The notes under the pieces are model-generated. The model saw only the letters and a list, made by a program, of their open reading frames with translations, searched no databases and had not been told where the DNA came from. 64,000 nt of DNA from Acidimicrobiaceae bacterium (lineage in GTDB: Bacteria > Actinomycetota > Acidimicrobiia > Acidimicrobiales > UBA8190): NCBI GenBank assembly GCA_003151475.1, contig PLXQ01000054.1, positions 189,529-253,528 of the forward strand. The letters run 5' to 3'. A program made the position numbers and the translations under genes. Positions 8,530 through 16,205 of the stretch are shown here, in pieces. The number at the start of each line of letters is the position of its first letter. Positions within the stretch are counted from its first letter, which is position 1.

Positions 8530-9039
8530 TCAGCGGCCGATGTCCTCGAACCAGAGCTCGGGTTGGGCTTTTATGAAGCCGGCCAGAAGGTCGATGCAGG
8601 CGGGATCGTCGAGTTCGAGAATCTCGACGCCCAGATCAGCCAGCCACTCGTGGCCCCCCAGAAAGTTCCGTGCTTCACCGATCACCACGGCCCCGATCTG
8701 GAATTGGCGAACCAAGCCGCTGCAGTACCAGCACGGGGACAATGTGGTGACCATGACGCAGTCCCGGTAGTGCCGGCGCCGACCCGCGCTTCTGAAGGCG
8801 GCCGTCTCGGCGTGGCACGAGGCGTCGTCGTCTTGGACCCTGCGATTGTGACCCCGACCGAGCACGGTGCCGTCGCGTCCGAAGAGCGCGGCGCCGATGG
8901 GGATACCGCCCTCGGCCAGCCCGAGACGAGCTTCATCCAGGGCGACGGCGAGGAACCCCTGTCCGGTGGACCGGTCGATCCGGTCGATCCGGTCGATCCG
9001 GTCGATCCGGTCGCCCGGAGTCTCCTCGGCCGAGGTCAC
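8530..9039 (-). CDS. Cytosine deaminase, yeast Fcy1 type
   Basis: A 169-residue zinc-dependent deaminase of the CDA fold. Zinc ligands and the catalytic Glu are in CHAE and SPCWYC. The sequence follows fungal cytosine deaminase closely (LAEGGIPIGAAL, TVLGRGHNRR, and a C-terminal PELWFEDIG matching the PxxWFEDIG end of yeast Fcy1), rather than the amidohydrolase-type CodA. It should convert cytosine to uracil for the neighbouring upp. Residues 9-23 are four RID repeats from a 9 bp tandem repeat. GTG 9039 is the only start upstream of the domain and has no clear SD; it lies 5 bp from the divergent gene's start. Confidence 0.9.
   Translation of the reverse strand: MTSAEETPGDRIDRIDRIDRIDRSTGQGFLAVALDEARLGLAEGGIPIGAALFGRDGTVLGRGHNRRVQDDDASCHAETAAFRSAGRRRHYRDCVMVTTLSPCWYCSGLVRQFQIGAVVIGEARNFLGGHEWLADLGVEILELDDPACIDLLAGFIKAQPELWFEDIGR
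8971..9015. repeat. 9 bp tandem repeat, 5 copies (in cytosine deaminase)
   Basis: Four perfect copies plus one imperfect copy of ccggtcgat. On the minus strand it encodes Arg-Ile-Asp repeats at the N-terminus of the deaminase. Confidence 0.95.
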
Positions 9040-9044
9040 CGCAC

Positions 9045-9737
9045 TTGCAGACGGGGACGGAGCCGGTCAGAGTCTCTGACGTGGTCGACGCGGTGGGCAG
9101 GTACAGGACGCGGCTCGGCGCGCAGGATATCGACCTCCCGCTGGTGCCGATCTCCGATGATCTGGCCATCGCACTGCTCATCACGGTGGACCACGGCGTG
9201 CGCTTCGCCGAGCAGGCCGGCACCGAACTGGCTGAGCTCCTCGCTCCCTTCGACGCCGACGTGGTCGTGTCGGTGGCCACCATGGGGATCCCGCTGGCCA
9301 TCGAGGTGACCCGGGCCCTCGGCCTCGACGACTACCTCATCCTGCAGAAGACTCCGAAGATCCATCTCCGCGACGCACTTTCCGAGCCGGTGAGCTCGAT
9401 CACCACGGGAAAGCCTCAGATGCTGCTTTTCGACCGGTCCCGCGTCTCGGTGGTGGCCGGCCGCCGGGTGGCTGTCGTCGACGATGTCATCTCCACCGGA
9501 GCATCGGTGTGCGCCGCTCTGAACATCCTCCGGCGGGTCGGCGCCGAGCCTGTCGTCATCGGAGCACTGTTGACCGAGGCGTCGACGTGGCGTGAAGCGC
9601 TCGGCGAGGACGCCGCCATGGTCCATGCGCTGGGTGGCATCCCGGTATTCCGGCGTCAGGCATCGGGAGAACTGGTGGAGGACTGGGTCGGCAGTAGCGA
9701 CCGCGACATCGTCCAGGCCAGCACCACCGATCAGTAG
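9045..9737 (+). CDS. Adenine/xanthine-type phosphoribosyltransferase
   Basis: A 230-residue type I phosphoribosyltransferase. The PRPP loop is VAVVDDVISTGAS, near residues 144-156. The YLILQKTPKIHLRDAL segment resembles the dimer/flexible-loop region of adenine-PRTase-like enzymes. A purine substrate is likely from its setting in the salvage island, but adenine versus xanthine cannot be decided. TTG 9045 has GAGGT about 9 bases upstream; GTG 9081 (VVDAVGRYRTRLG) is an alternative directly after a 15 bp palindrome. It is convergent with the NCS1 permease gene. Confidence 0.82.
   Translation: MQTGTEPVRVSDVVDAVGRYRTRLGAQDIDLPLVPISDDLAIALLITVDHGVRFAEQAGTELAELLAPFDADVVVSVATMGIPLAIEVTRALGLDDYLILQKTPKIHLRDALSEPVSSITTGKPQMLLFDRSRVSVVAGRRVAVVDDVISTGASVCAALNILRRVGAEPVVIGALLTEASTWREALGEDAAMVHALGGIPVFRRQASGELVEDWVGSSDRDIVQASTTDQ
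9066..9080. promoter_or_regulatory. Perfect 15 bp palindrome, candidate operator
   Basis: GTCAGAG-T-CTCTGAC is a perfect 7 bp inverted repeat with a 1 bp centre. It lies at the divergent junction of the cytosine deaminase and phosphoribosyltransferase genes, directly before the alternative GTG 9081. Its position suits a repressor site; no regulator gene is next to it. Confidence 0.4.
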
Positions 9738-9760
9738 CGAACTGCGGTTCGCCGGCGCCG

Positions 9761-11251
9761 TCATGGTGTCGTGGTCTGACCGGTCCCGGCCAGCGCCGCG
9801 TCCTGGAGCTCCGTCTGACGGCGGACGCTCTTCCAGCCGAGGACGCCATAGACGATGCCGGCGGCGAAGATACCGGTGAAGACGCTGAAGTCGGCGCCAC
9901 CGGTGTGGACGGTGATCGGGTTCATCCAACGGGGAACGCTGAACGTCGGGAAGAGCGCCGCCATCGATGCCGCCATGCCCACGACCTGGGCGATGATGGC
10001 GGGCCAGTGGATGCCTCCTCGGCTCCAGTAGAGGCTGCCGCGATCGGTGCGCTGGAGCTCACTCGGCACATAACGCCATCTCCGCATGCTCCAGTCGACG
10101 AGGTAGATGGCGACCCAAGGGGCGATCCAGATGATGACGACGTCGACGAAGTCCTTGATGTAGGTATTGAAGGAGGAGTCGAAGACGGCATAGATGGTCA
10201 CGCCCAGACCGATCACGCTGTCGACGATCACCGCCTGGTAACGCTTGATCTTCACGCCGAGGGCCTGCAGCGTGACGCCCGACGAGTAAAGGTCCAGGCT
10301 GTTGATGGCGAACAGCTGGACCATGGCGAAGAGTAAGAACACCACCACGAACCACGGGGGAATCGCGCTCTGGTGGACGAGAGGTAGAAAGGCGTTGGCC
10401 GACGTCCCCACCGTGGTGAGAAACGTTCCCACGACGGCACCCAGGGTCATGACCAGGATCTCCGGAACGGCGGTGCCCAGGAAGACCCACCCGACGATGG
10501 CCTTCTTCGACGCCTCCCGGGGGAGGTAGCGGGAGAAGTCGTTCCCGCATTCTGTCCACCCCAGCCCACTCAGGGTGATGGTGAAGGCCAGGCCCCCCAT
10601 GTAGGTCTGCCAGCCGGCGCCGTGAGCGACGGCGTTCAGATGGGCGTGACCGACGCTGAACCCGAAGAGCACGGCGAAAAGGACGGCGAAGGGGATGATG
10701 AGAAGGCGCAACGTCTTCACGATGGTGGCGTGTCCCAGGAAGGGAAGGACGATCTGGACCGCCACGGCGGCCAGGACGAAGAGGACCTTGGCCGGGGTCC
10801 CGGGTTCGAAGCCGGCTTTGATCGAGAGGACCAAGAGGGCGCCCACGATGAGGATGAGGCCTTCTGTCTCGAAGCCGATCTGGGTGATCCAGTTGAAGAA
10901 CGAGATGATCCGCGACCCGTTCGGGCCGTAGCTGGCACGGTTGATGGCGAACACCGTGGTGCCGGCGTCGGGGCCTTGGAGGCTGCACACCCCGAGCAGG
11001 AGAAAGGAGATGTTGCCGATCACGATGAGCGACACGGCCTGGGCGAAGGTGAAGCCGAAGGTCATGAGGATGGCGCCGTAGACGAAGTACTCGATCTGGA
11101 CGCTGGCGCCTGCCCACATGCCGAAAAGATCCCGGGGGCGGGCCCATCGTTCGGACTCGGGGATGTAGTCGATGCCGTGCTGCTCGACGTGGAAGGGCCG
11201 GTCCGACTCGGGCAGAGCCGCCTCCAGGGGTGCCTCCGCCGTTGCCGTCAC
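9761..11251 (-). CDS. NCS1 family cytosine/purine permease
   Basis: A 496-residue integral membrane transporter of the nucleobase:cation symporter-1 family, with about 12 hydrophobic helices and a cytosolic N-terminus containing HGIDYIPESERWARPRDLF, typical of NCS1. The helix-1 segment FGMWAGASVQIEYFVYGA matches the substrate-site region of CodB and fungal FCY2-type carriers. It probably imports cytosine and/or purines for the neighbouring salvage enzymes. GTG 11251 is preceded by AAGGAGG (4 bp spacer) and was preferred over ATG 11293, which lacks an SD. Confidence 0.9.
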   Translation of the reverse strand: MTATAEAPLEAALPESDRPFHVEQHGIDYIPESERWARPRDLFGMWAGASVQIEYFVYGAILMTFGFTFAQAVSLIVIGNISFLLLGVCSLQGPDAGTTVFAINRASYGPNGSRIISFFNWITQIGFETEGLILIVGALLVLSIKAGFEPGTPAKVLFVLAAVAVQIVLPFLGHATIVKTLRLLIIPFAVLFAVLFGFSVGHAHLNAVAHGAGWQTYMGGLAFTITLSGLGWTECGNDFSRYLPREASKKAIVGWVFLGTAVPEILVMTLGAVVGTFLTTVGTSANAFLPLVHQSAIPPWFVVVFLLFAMVQLFAINSLDLYSSGVTLQALGVKIKRYQAVIVDSVIGLGVTIYAVFDSSFNTYIKDFVDVVIIWIAPWVAIYLVDWSMRRWRYVPSELQRTDRGSLYWSRGGIHWPAIIAQVVGMAASMAALFPTFSVPRWMNPITVHTGGADFSVFTGIFAAGIVYGVLGWKSVRRQTELQDAALAGTGQTTTP

Positions 11252-11455
11252 TTGTCCTCCTTCAGTTGTCCCCGTGGACCCGTCGACATTCATCGTGCAA
11301 CGTCAGCCCCTCGGGGGAGACGGACGCTCCCCACGATGTTCCGCACGAGCGCCTGAGTCAAGCGCGCCGTGATGGCCTGGCGACTCGGCTTTCCTCGGGC
11401 ACAAGCGGGCATGGTCGGCGCCAATGTCTCTGCCATCCAATGAGATGATGAAGGC

Positions 11456-12010
11456 GTGGCTTTGGTCGATGCGCAGCTCAGCTTCCGCGCCATGACCCGG
11501 GAAGACTTCACCCTTCTCTCGGAATGGCTCGCCACCCCCCACGTGAGCAATTGGTGGCGCGAGGAGTTCGATCTGGCGGCGATCGAAGCGCGCTACGGCC
11601 CCGTGATCGACGGCCGAGACCCGACCGAGTGTTTCATCGTCGAACGTGACGGTCACCCCGTGGGCTTCATCCAGAGGTATCTGTTCAGTGACGATCCTGA
11701 CCGGCAGCGAATTCTGGCCCCCGCCGGTACGCCGGACGACGCGGCGGGCATCGACTATTTCGTCGGCTCGCCGTCCCTGATCGGCCAAGGTCTCGGGACC
11801 CAGATCATCGACCGGTTCGTCGAGGATATGTGGACGCGGTATCCGGCCATCGCCGCTGTCGTGGTCGACGTCTCGGTGGACAACCGCCCTTCATGGCGGG
11901 CACTGGAAAAGGCGGGCTTCTCCCGGGCCTGGACAGGCGCACTCGATTCCGACGATCCGAGCGATGCCGGCCTCAATCACGTCTACCTGTGTCGACGAGA
12001 CCAAGGGTAA
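11456..12010 (+). CDS. GNAT acetyltransferase, AAC(6')-like
   Basis: A 184-residue GCN5-related N-acetyltransferase. The segments EWLATPHVSNWW, GHPVGFIQRYLF, GIDYFVGSPSLIGQGLGTQI (acetyl-CoA loop) and NRPSWRALEKAGF follow the pattern of aminoglycoside 6'-N-acetyltransferases and related chromosomal enzymes. Many chromosomal members acetylate other amines, so a resistance phenotype cannot be assumed. GTG 11456 was chosen. It is a stand-alone gene with 204 bp upstream shared with the divergent permease. Confidence 0.82.
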   Translation: MALVDAQLSFRAMTREDFTLLSEWLATPHVSNWWREEFDLAAIEARYGPVIDGRDPTECFIVERDGHPVGFIQRYLFSDDPDRQRILAPAGTPDDAAGIDYFVGSPSLIGQGLGTQIIDRFVEDMWTRYPAIAAVVVDVSVDNRPSWRALEKAGFSRAWTGALDSDDPSDAGLNHVYLCRRDQG

Positions 12011-12086
12011 GGATCCAGCCGGCGGCCGAAGATGGGTCACGTGGATGAGTGCCGCGACAAAATGGCGCGACAGAGTTTCAAGTCGA

Positions 12087-12308
12087 TCAGGATTCGGTGA
12101 CCGTGACGCCCTTCCAGAACGCCACGTGCTCCCTGATCTCCTTGGCCGCGTCGAACAGCTCCCGGTAGAACCAGGCGGCATCTTCGTTCGTGTCGCCAGC
12201 GGCGATCACGTCGTAATAGCTCGCCTCACCTTTCCACGGGCAGGTCGTGTGGGTCTCGGTGGCACCGAAGTGCGTCCAATCGACGCTGGTTTCATTCGGC
12301 TCGTACCG
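12087..12308 (-). pseudogene. DUF427 family remnant, N-terminally truncated
   Basis: This 73-codon minus-strand frame is bounded upstream by a TGA and has no start codon before the conserved part. The translation contains THTTCPWKGEASYYDVI, DAAWFYREL and EIREHVAFWKGV, the core of DUF427 (PF04248). Intact members are 90-130 residues and start about 30 residues earlier with an AxWNG(xx)LA segment that is absent here. No frameshifted N-terminus was found in the 100 bp upstream. It lies 43 bp after the nitroreductase stop on the same strand. Confidence 0.75.
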
Positions 12309-12351
12309 TCATGTTCAGTCCAAGGAGATGACCGAGGGTGCTATTCCCTCG

Positions 12352-13020
12352 TCAAGAGTCGCCGGCCGACCACAGCGGCTGACTCACCTCGAATCCCACC
12401 GGCGTACCCCAGGCGTTGCGGGAGGAAACTTCGTGCGCCGGGCGCCGGGGGGCGACCCCCCATCGACCGGTGGGATAGCCCAAAGAGACGCAACAGGCCA
12501 TGACCCATCCTTCGTCGGGCGGGACGCCGAGAATGGCGTGGGCCTCGGGACCGTGGAAGACGCCGAGGACGACGGTGAGCGCACTGCCGATCCCCTCGGC
12601 TCTGGCCGCAAGTTGAGCGCTCCACACCGCGGGGTAGATCGAGCCGCCGGTGGGATCGTGCTGAGCGAAGCCGAACAAGAACAACGGGACGTCCTCGAAG
12701 GCATCGGCCAGGTGCTGGGCCGAGCGCCGGACGCTCTCGAACTCGATGCTCTCGGGCTCCTCGGGATGGGCCGCCGCCGCCTCGATCCGAGGGGCGTAGA
12801 CCGTCTTCCACAACTGGTCCATGGCGTCGCGGTAGAGGGGTCCGAGCCTCCCCTTGACCTCGGGGTCGTCGACCAGGAGGAAGTGCCACGTCTGTGCGTT
12901 GCCGCCGGTCGGGGCCCGGATGGCGGCGTCGAGGATGCGAGCCTGGGCCTCGAGGGGAACGGGGTCGGGCCGGACCCGGCGCATGGCCCGGCATGTGTAG
13001 AGAGCCTCGTAGAGATCCAT
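12352..13020 (-). CDS. Nitroreductase family protein
   Basis: A 222-residue FMN-dependent oxidoreductase of the nitroreductase fold. The N-terminal CRAMRRVRPDPVP and the APTGGNAQTWHFLLVDD segment provide FMN-phosphate contacts, and the GIGSALTVVLG and GYPTGRWG segments are typical of the family. Substrates may be nitroaromatics, quinones or flavins. There is no clear SD before ATG 13020. It is divergent from the YbjQ operon and directly upstream of the DUF427 remnant. Confidence 0.88.
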   Translation of the reverse strand: MDLYEALYTCRAMRRVRPDPVPLEAQARILDAAIRAPTGGNAQTWHFLLVDDPEVKGRLGPLYRDAMDQLWKTVYAPRIEAAAAHPEEPESIEFESVRRSAQHLADAFEDVPLFLFGFAQHDPTGGSIYPAVWSAQLAARAEGIGSALTVVLGVFHGPEAHAILGVPPDEGWVMACCVSLGYPTGRWGVAPRRPAHEVSSRNAWGTPVGFEVSQPLWSAGDS

Positions 13021-13131
13021 CGACGCCTGTCTATCAGGGCGAGGCTGGGGACGGGGCCCTGCTCAGTACACTCGACAGAGCGAGGAGGCATCGCAGAGGC
13101 TCGGACCTCCGGTGTGTGGAAGGAGGTCGCT

Positions 13132-13575
13132 TTGGGAGATGACGTGGAGACGCCGCCCGGTGGGGGCGACCTCGAACCTCTCTCCGATTCCCTCCCGGGA
13201 TTCGACATGGTGGCGGCGTCCATCCGTGCCGACGCGGCAGACGCCGAGACCTTTTTCCGGGTGCTCGTGACAAAGATGTCCGACGCCCTGGGCGATCGCG
13301 TCACCGTCAAGCGATCGGGCGGGCTCTTGAAACGCGATCGTCCGGTGACGGCCGTCGAGATGGACCTCACCAGCGCAGGTGCCGGCCTCGTCCTGGCCGC
13401 CAGTCGCGAGCACAATGCCATCACCTGCACGGTGGCGCGCCGGGTCCGGGGGATATCGCTGTCGACCAAGGAAGTGTCCATGCCCGAGTGGATCGAGGAG
13501 CTCGTGTCCGCCCTGGGCGAAGAGGCGAAGAAATCGCAACAGACATGGAGCGCGCTCCACGGCCTTCTGTCGTAG
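13132..13575 (+). CDS. Conserved hypothetical protein, first gene of the YbjQ operon
   Basis: A 147-residue soluble protein. Its core (residues 22-147) has an alpha/beta look with segments FFRVLVTKMSDALGDRVTVK, AVEMDLTSAGAGLVLAA and SMPEWIEELVSALGEEAKKS. I do not recognise a named family. TTG 13132 is convincing because AAGGAGG sits 5 bp upstream. The stop is 32 bp before the first YbjQ-like gene, so it is probably the promoter-proximal gene of a four-gene operon and may work with the YbjQ paralogues. Confidence 0.75.
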   Translation: MGDDVETPPGGGDLEPLSDSLPGFDMVAASIRADAADAETFFRVLVTKMSDALGDRVTVKRSGGLLKRDRPVTAVEMDLTSAGAGLVLAASREHNAITCTVARRVRGISLSTKEVSMPEWIEELVSALGEEAKKSQQTWSALHGLLS

Positions 13576-13607
13576 GCAAGCTCCGTCAGAAGAAGAGAGG
13601 CCCGACC

Positions 13608-14420
13608 GTGACCGATATTCCCCAGCAGCAGTTGCCCGAGGACGCCCTGCGGCGTCTGCGGGAATCGGAGATCCCGGGGGGTCGACGGTTGTTCACGTCG
13701 GACCTCACCGTGAACGAGTTCCTCCTCGTCGAGGAGGCGGGGTTCACGCCGCTCGGCCTCGTGATGGGGAGCTCCATCTACCAGATCGGTCTGCAGACCC
13801 GGAAGTGGAGCCAGTCCACCGAGCTCGACAAGCTCACGCAGGCCATGTACACGGCCCGGGAGTTGGCCATGACGCGGATGGAGGAAGAAGCAGACGTGCT
13901 TGGTGCCGATGGCATCGTGGGCGTGCGTCTCGACGTCAACTACTACGAATGGGGCAAGTCAACGGCCGAGTTCATCGCCGTGGGCACCGCCGTGAAGGCC
14001 AAGGACGGGTCCTCGTGGCGCAACGCCGAGGGCAAACCCTTCACCTCCGACCTGTCCGGTCAGGACTTCTGGACCCTTCTGCACGCCGGGTACGCGCCGT
14101 TGGGACTCGTTCTGGGAACATGCGTCTACCACGTGGCCCATCGCACGCTGCTCGGCACCATGGGTGCCGCCGGTCGGGCCACGGAGCTGCCCAACTTCAC
14201 GCAGGCCCTCTACGACGCGCGCGAGCGGGCCATGACGCGCATGGAGGAGGAGGCGACCCGCCTGCAGGCCGACGGGATCGTAGGGGTGCAATTGGTCGAG
14301 AAGTCCCACATGTGGGGGAGCCATACGATCGAATTCCTGGCCATCGGGACAGGCGTGCGATCGATCAGCGACGATCATGTCGTTCCCCCGCCCGTTCCCG
14401 TGATCACCATGGACCGCTGA
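13608..14420 (+). CDS. Tandem YbjQ-like protein, paralogue 1
   Basis: A 270-residue cytosolic protein made of two copies of the YbjQ (DUF74, putative heavy-metal-binding) fold. Copy 1 carries LTVNEFLLVEEAGFTPLGLV ... EEEADVLGADGIVGVRL ... AEFIAVGTAV; copy 2 carries LSGQDFWTLLHAGYAPLGLV ... EEEATRLQADGIVGVQL ... IEFLAIGTGV. Single-domain YbjQ assembles into pentamers in known structures. GTG 13608 has AGAGG 7 bp upstream. The stop overlaps the next ATG by 1 bp (TGATG). The biochemical function of the family is not established. Confidence 0.85.
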   Translation: MTDIPQQQLPEDALRRLRESEIPGGRRLFTSDLTVNEFLLVEEAGFTPLGLVMGSSIYQIGLQTRKWSQSTELDKLTQAMYTARELAMTRMEEEADVLGADGIVGVRLDVNYYEWGKSTAEFIAVGTAVKAKDGSSWRNAEGKPFTSDLSGQDFWTLLHAGYAPLGLVLGTCVYHVAHRTLLGTMGAAGRATELPNFTQALYDARERAMTRMEEEATRLQADGIVGVQLVEKSHMWGSHTIEFLAIGTGVRSISDDHVVPPPVPVITMDR

Positions 14421-15376
14421 TGGTGGCTTCTGCGCCCGACTCCGGCTCCGCCCGCCCCGCCGATGCCGACGGCGGTATCGGTGACCTCGCCTTTCATCCG
14501 GTCAGCCGTGAGAGACGGACCTGGACCAGTGATCTCTCGGTGGCCGAGGCGGCCGCCGTGCGAAGGGTCGGTCTTGTTCCCGCCGGATTCGTGATGGGGA
14601 CAGCCGTCATGCAGCTGGCCGCCACCGGTGGACAGGTCTTCGGTCAGTGGGGAGGCCTCGGTGGCCCCTCTGTGGGGGGAGGCGGCGGCTACTCCGAGTC
14701 GTATCCGTGTGCCCACTCCTACGCCATTGGCGGCGGTATCGGTTTCGGCGGCACCGCCGGGGGCGCCGCTGAGCACTACGGCTTCAACATCGAAGACGCC
14801 GTCCTGGCGGCCTCGCTGACCGAGGGCTATCGGCTGGCCATCGGCCGTCTTCGCGACGAGGCCACCGAGGTCGGGGCCCACGGGGTGGTGGGCGTCGACC
14901 TCCTTTTCGAAAACCTCGTCGGGTCGACGGGAACCGCCACCTTCTTCGCCCGGGGCACGGCCGTGAAGCACCCCGGGGGCGCCCCCTTACCCTCTCCGTT
15001 TCTGACGAACGCCTCGGGCCAGCACTTCGAGCGCCTGATCGCCCTCGGCTACGTGCCGGCCGGGATCGCCGTCGGTGTCGGCAGCGTCTACGTCCAGCCC
15101 AACTGCCAATCGCGCGGTGACTTCACCGTTCCCGGTTCGAACCAACAGATCCCCCGTGCCATCCTCGTCGCCCGGGCCCGGGCCCGGGACTCGCTGGCGG
15201 CCATGGCCCACCGGGTGGGGGAGGGCGTGGTCCACACCGAGTGGACCGATCGACGGGTGAACCGTTATGCCGAGAGCTGGGATCAGCTGACCGTGGCCGT
15301 GGGAACCTCCGTCCGCCGCTACAGCACCGAAGCTCCGCCCCTGGACCCCCGCCCCGTTCTCCCCTTGCGCCCATGA
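14420..15376 (+). CDS. Tandem YbjQ-like protein, paralogue 2, with Gly-rich insert
   Basis: A 318-residue two-domain YbjQ-like protein. Copy 1 (LSVAEAAAVRRVGLVPAGFV ... DEATEVGAHGVVGVDLL ... TFFARGTAV) contains a long insert of Gly/Ser/Tyr with one Cys and two His (around residues 75-120). Copy 2 (FERLIALGYVPAGIAVGVGS ... TVAVGTSV) is more degenerate and lacks a clear LGADGVVG strand. ATG 14420 overlaps the previous stop, and the gene's own stop overlaps the next ATG by 4 bp (ATGA). It is more diverged than its neighbours, suggesting specialisation. Confidence 0.8.
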   Translation: MVASAPDSGSARPADADGGIGDLAFHPVSRERRTWTSDLSVAEAAAVRRVGLVPAGFVMGTAVMQLAATGGQVFGQWGGLGGPSVGGGGGYSESYPCAHSYAIGGGIGFGGTAGGAAEHYGFNIEDAVLAASLTEGYRLAIGRLRDEATEVGAHGVVGVDLLFENLVGSTGTATFFARGTAVKHPGGAPLPSPFLTNASGQHFERLIALGYVPAGIAVGVGSVYVQPNCQSRGDFTVPGSNQQIPRAILVARARARDSLAAMAHRVGEGVVHTEWTDRRVNRYAESWDQLTVAVGTSVRRYSTEAPPLDPRPVLPLRP

Positions 15377-16194
15377 GCCCCGCTTTGTCGTCGGCGCCGG
15401 GTATCGAAGCAGCCCTCGCTGCTCTGCGATCCCCCTTTGTCCCGGGCGATCAGACGACGTTCATCTCGGATCTGACCGTGGGTGAGCTCGTTCTTTTGGA
15501 GGAGATCGGGTACCGGCCCGTCGACATCGTGTCGGGAGCGGGGACGGCCAGCTGGAACCCGCAGTTCACCACCTCGGCCACGGAGGGGAACATGTGGGGG
15601 CGAGCCATCGCCACCGCTATCGACCATGCCCGCTCGGGGATCGTCGAAGAGCTCCACCGCCGCCGGGCCGACGGCGTGGTGGCCATGCGATTCGAGCTCG
15701 AGCGCGAACGGGCCAACCTTTTGACCTGCACCATGCTCGGGACCGCCGTGCAGCGAATATCCCGGGGGTCCGGTGACGAGCACCCGTTCGCCACCACCTT
15801 GTCGGCCCGTGATTTCCACCTCCTGGTGCGTGGCGGCTACCGGCCCAGCGGCATCGTGATCGGCGTCTCGGTGGTGGGGTTCGCGGCGCGGTCGGCCGCC
15901 CAGTCGCTCGGGCTGGCCCGTGACAATGCCGAGCTCAGCGATCAGACCACCGCCCTTTACTCGGCCCGGGAGCAGGCCATGGAGATGATGGAGCGCGAGG
16001 CCCAGGGGCTCGGTGCCGACGGTGTCGTCGAGGTCCAACTTCAAGAGAGGCCGGTGAACGCCCTCCTCACCCACGCCGTAGAGTTCATCGCCGTCGGCAC
16101 GGCGGTGCACCGGGGGCCAAAGGGTCATCAGGCGCTTGCTCCCGAGTTCCAGCTCACCCTCGACGATCAGCCCGACACCACCTTCGACCGCTAA
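15373..16194 (+). CDS. Tandem YbjQ-like protein, paralogue 3
   Basis: A 273-residue protein with two YbjQ-like copies: LTVGELVLLEEIGYRPVDIV ... RRRADGVVAMRFEL ... TMLGTAV, and LSARDFHLLVRGGYRPSGIV ... AQGLGADGVVEVQL ... AVEFIAVGTAV. It is closest in layout to paralogue 1. ATG 15373 overlaps the previous gene by 4 bp. It is the last gene of the operon and converges on the alpha-mannosidase gene, with 11 bp between stops. Confidence 0.84.
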   Translation: MSPALSSAPGIEAALAALRSPFVPGDQTTFISDLTVGELVLLEEIGYRPVDIVSGAGTASWNPQFTTSATEGNMWGRAIATAIDHARSGIVEELHRRRADGVVAMRFELERERANLLTCTMLGTAVQRISRGSGDEHPFATTLSARDFHLLVRGGYRPSGIVIGVSVVGFAARSAAQSLGLARDNAELSDQTTALYSAREQAMEMMEREAQGLGADGVVEVQLQERPVNALLTHAVEFIAVGTAVHRGPKGHQALAPEFQLTLDDQPDTTFDR

Positions 16195-16205
16195 GTCGGA
16201 GCCGT

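Noticed and set aside
12247..13131. Long plus-strand open frame over the nitroreductase gene
   Set aside because: It is antisense to a clear nitroreductase; only its last 147 codons (from TTG 13132 with an SD) look like a real gene.
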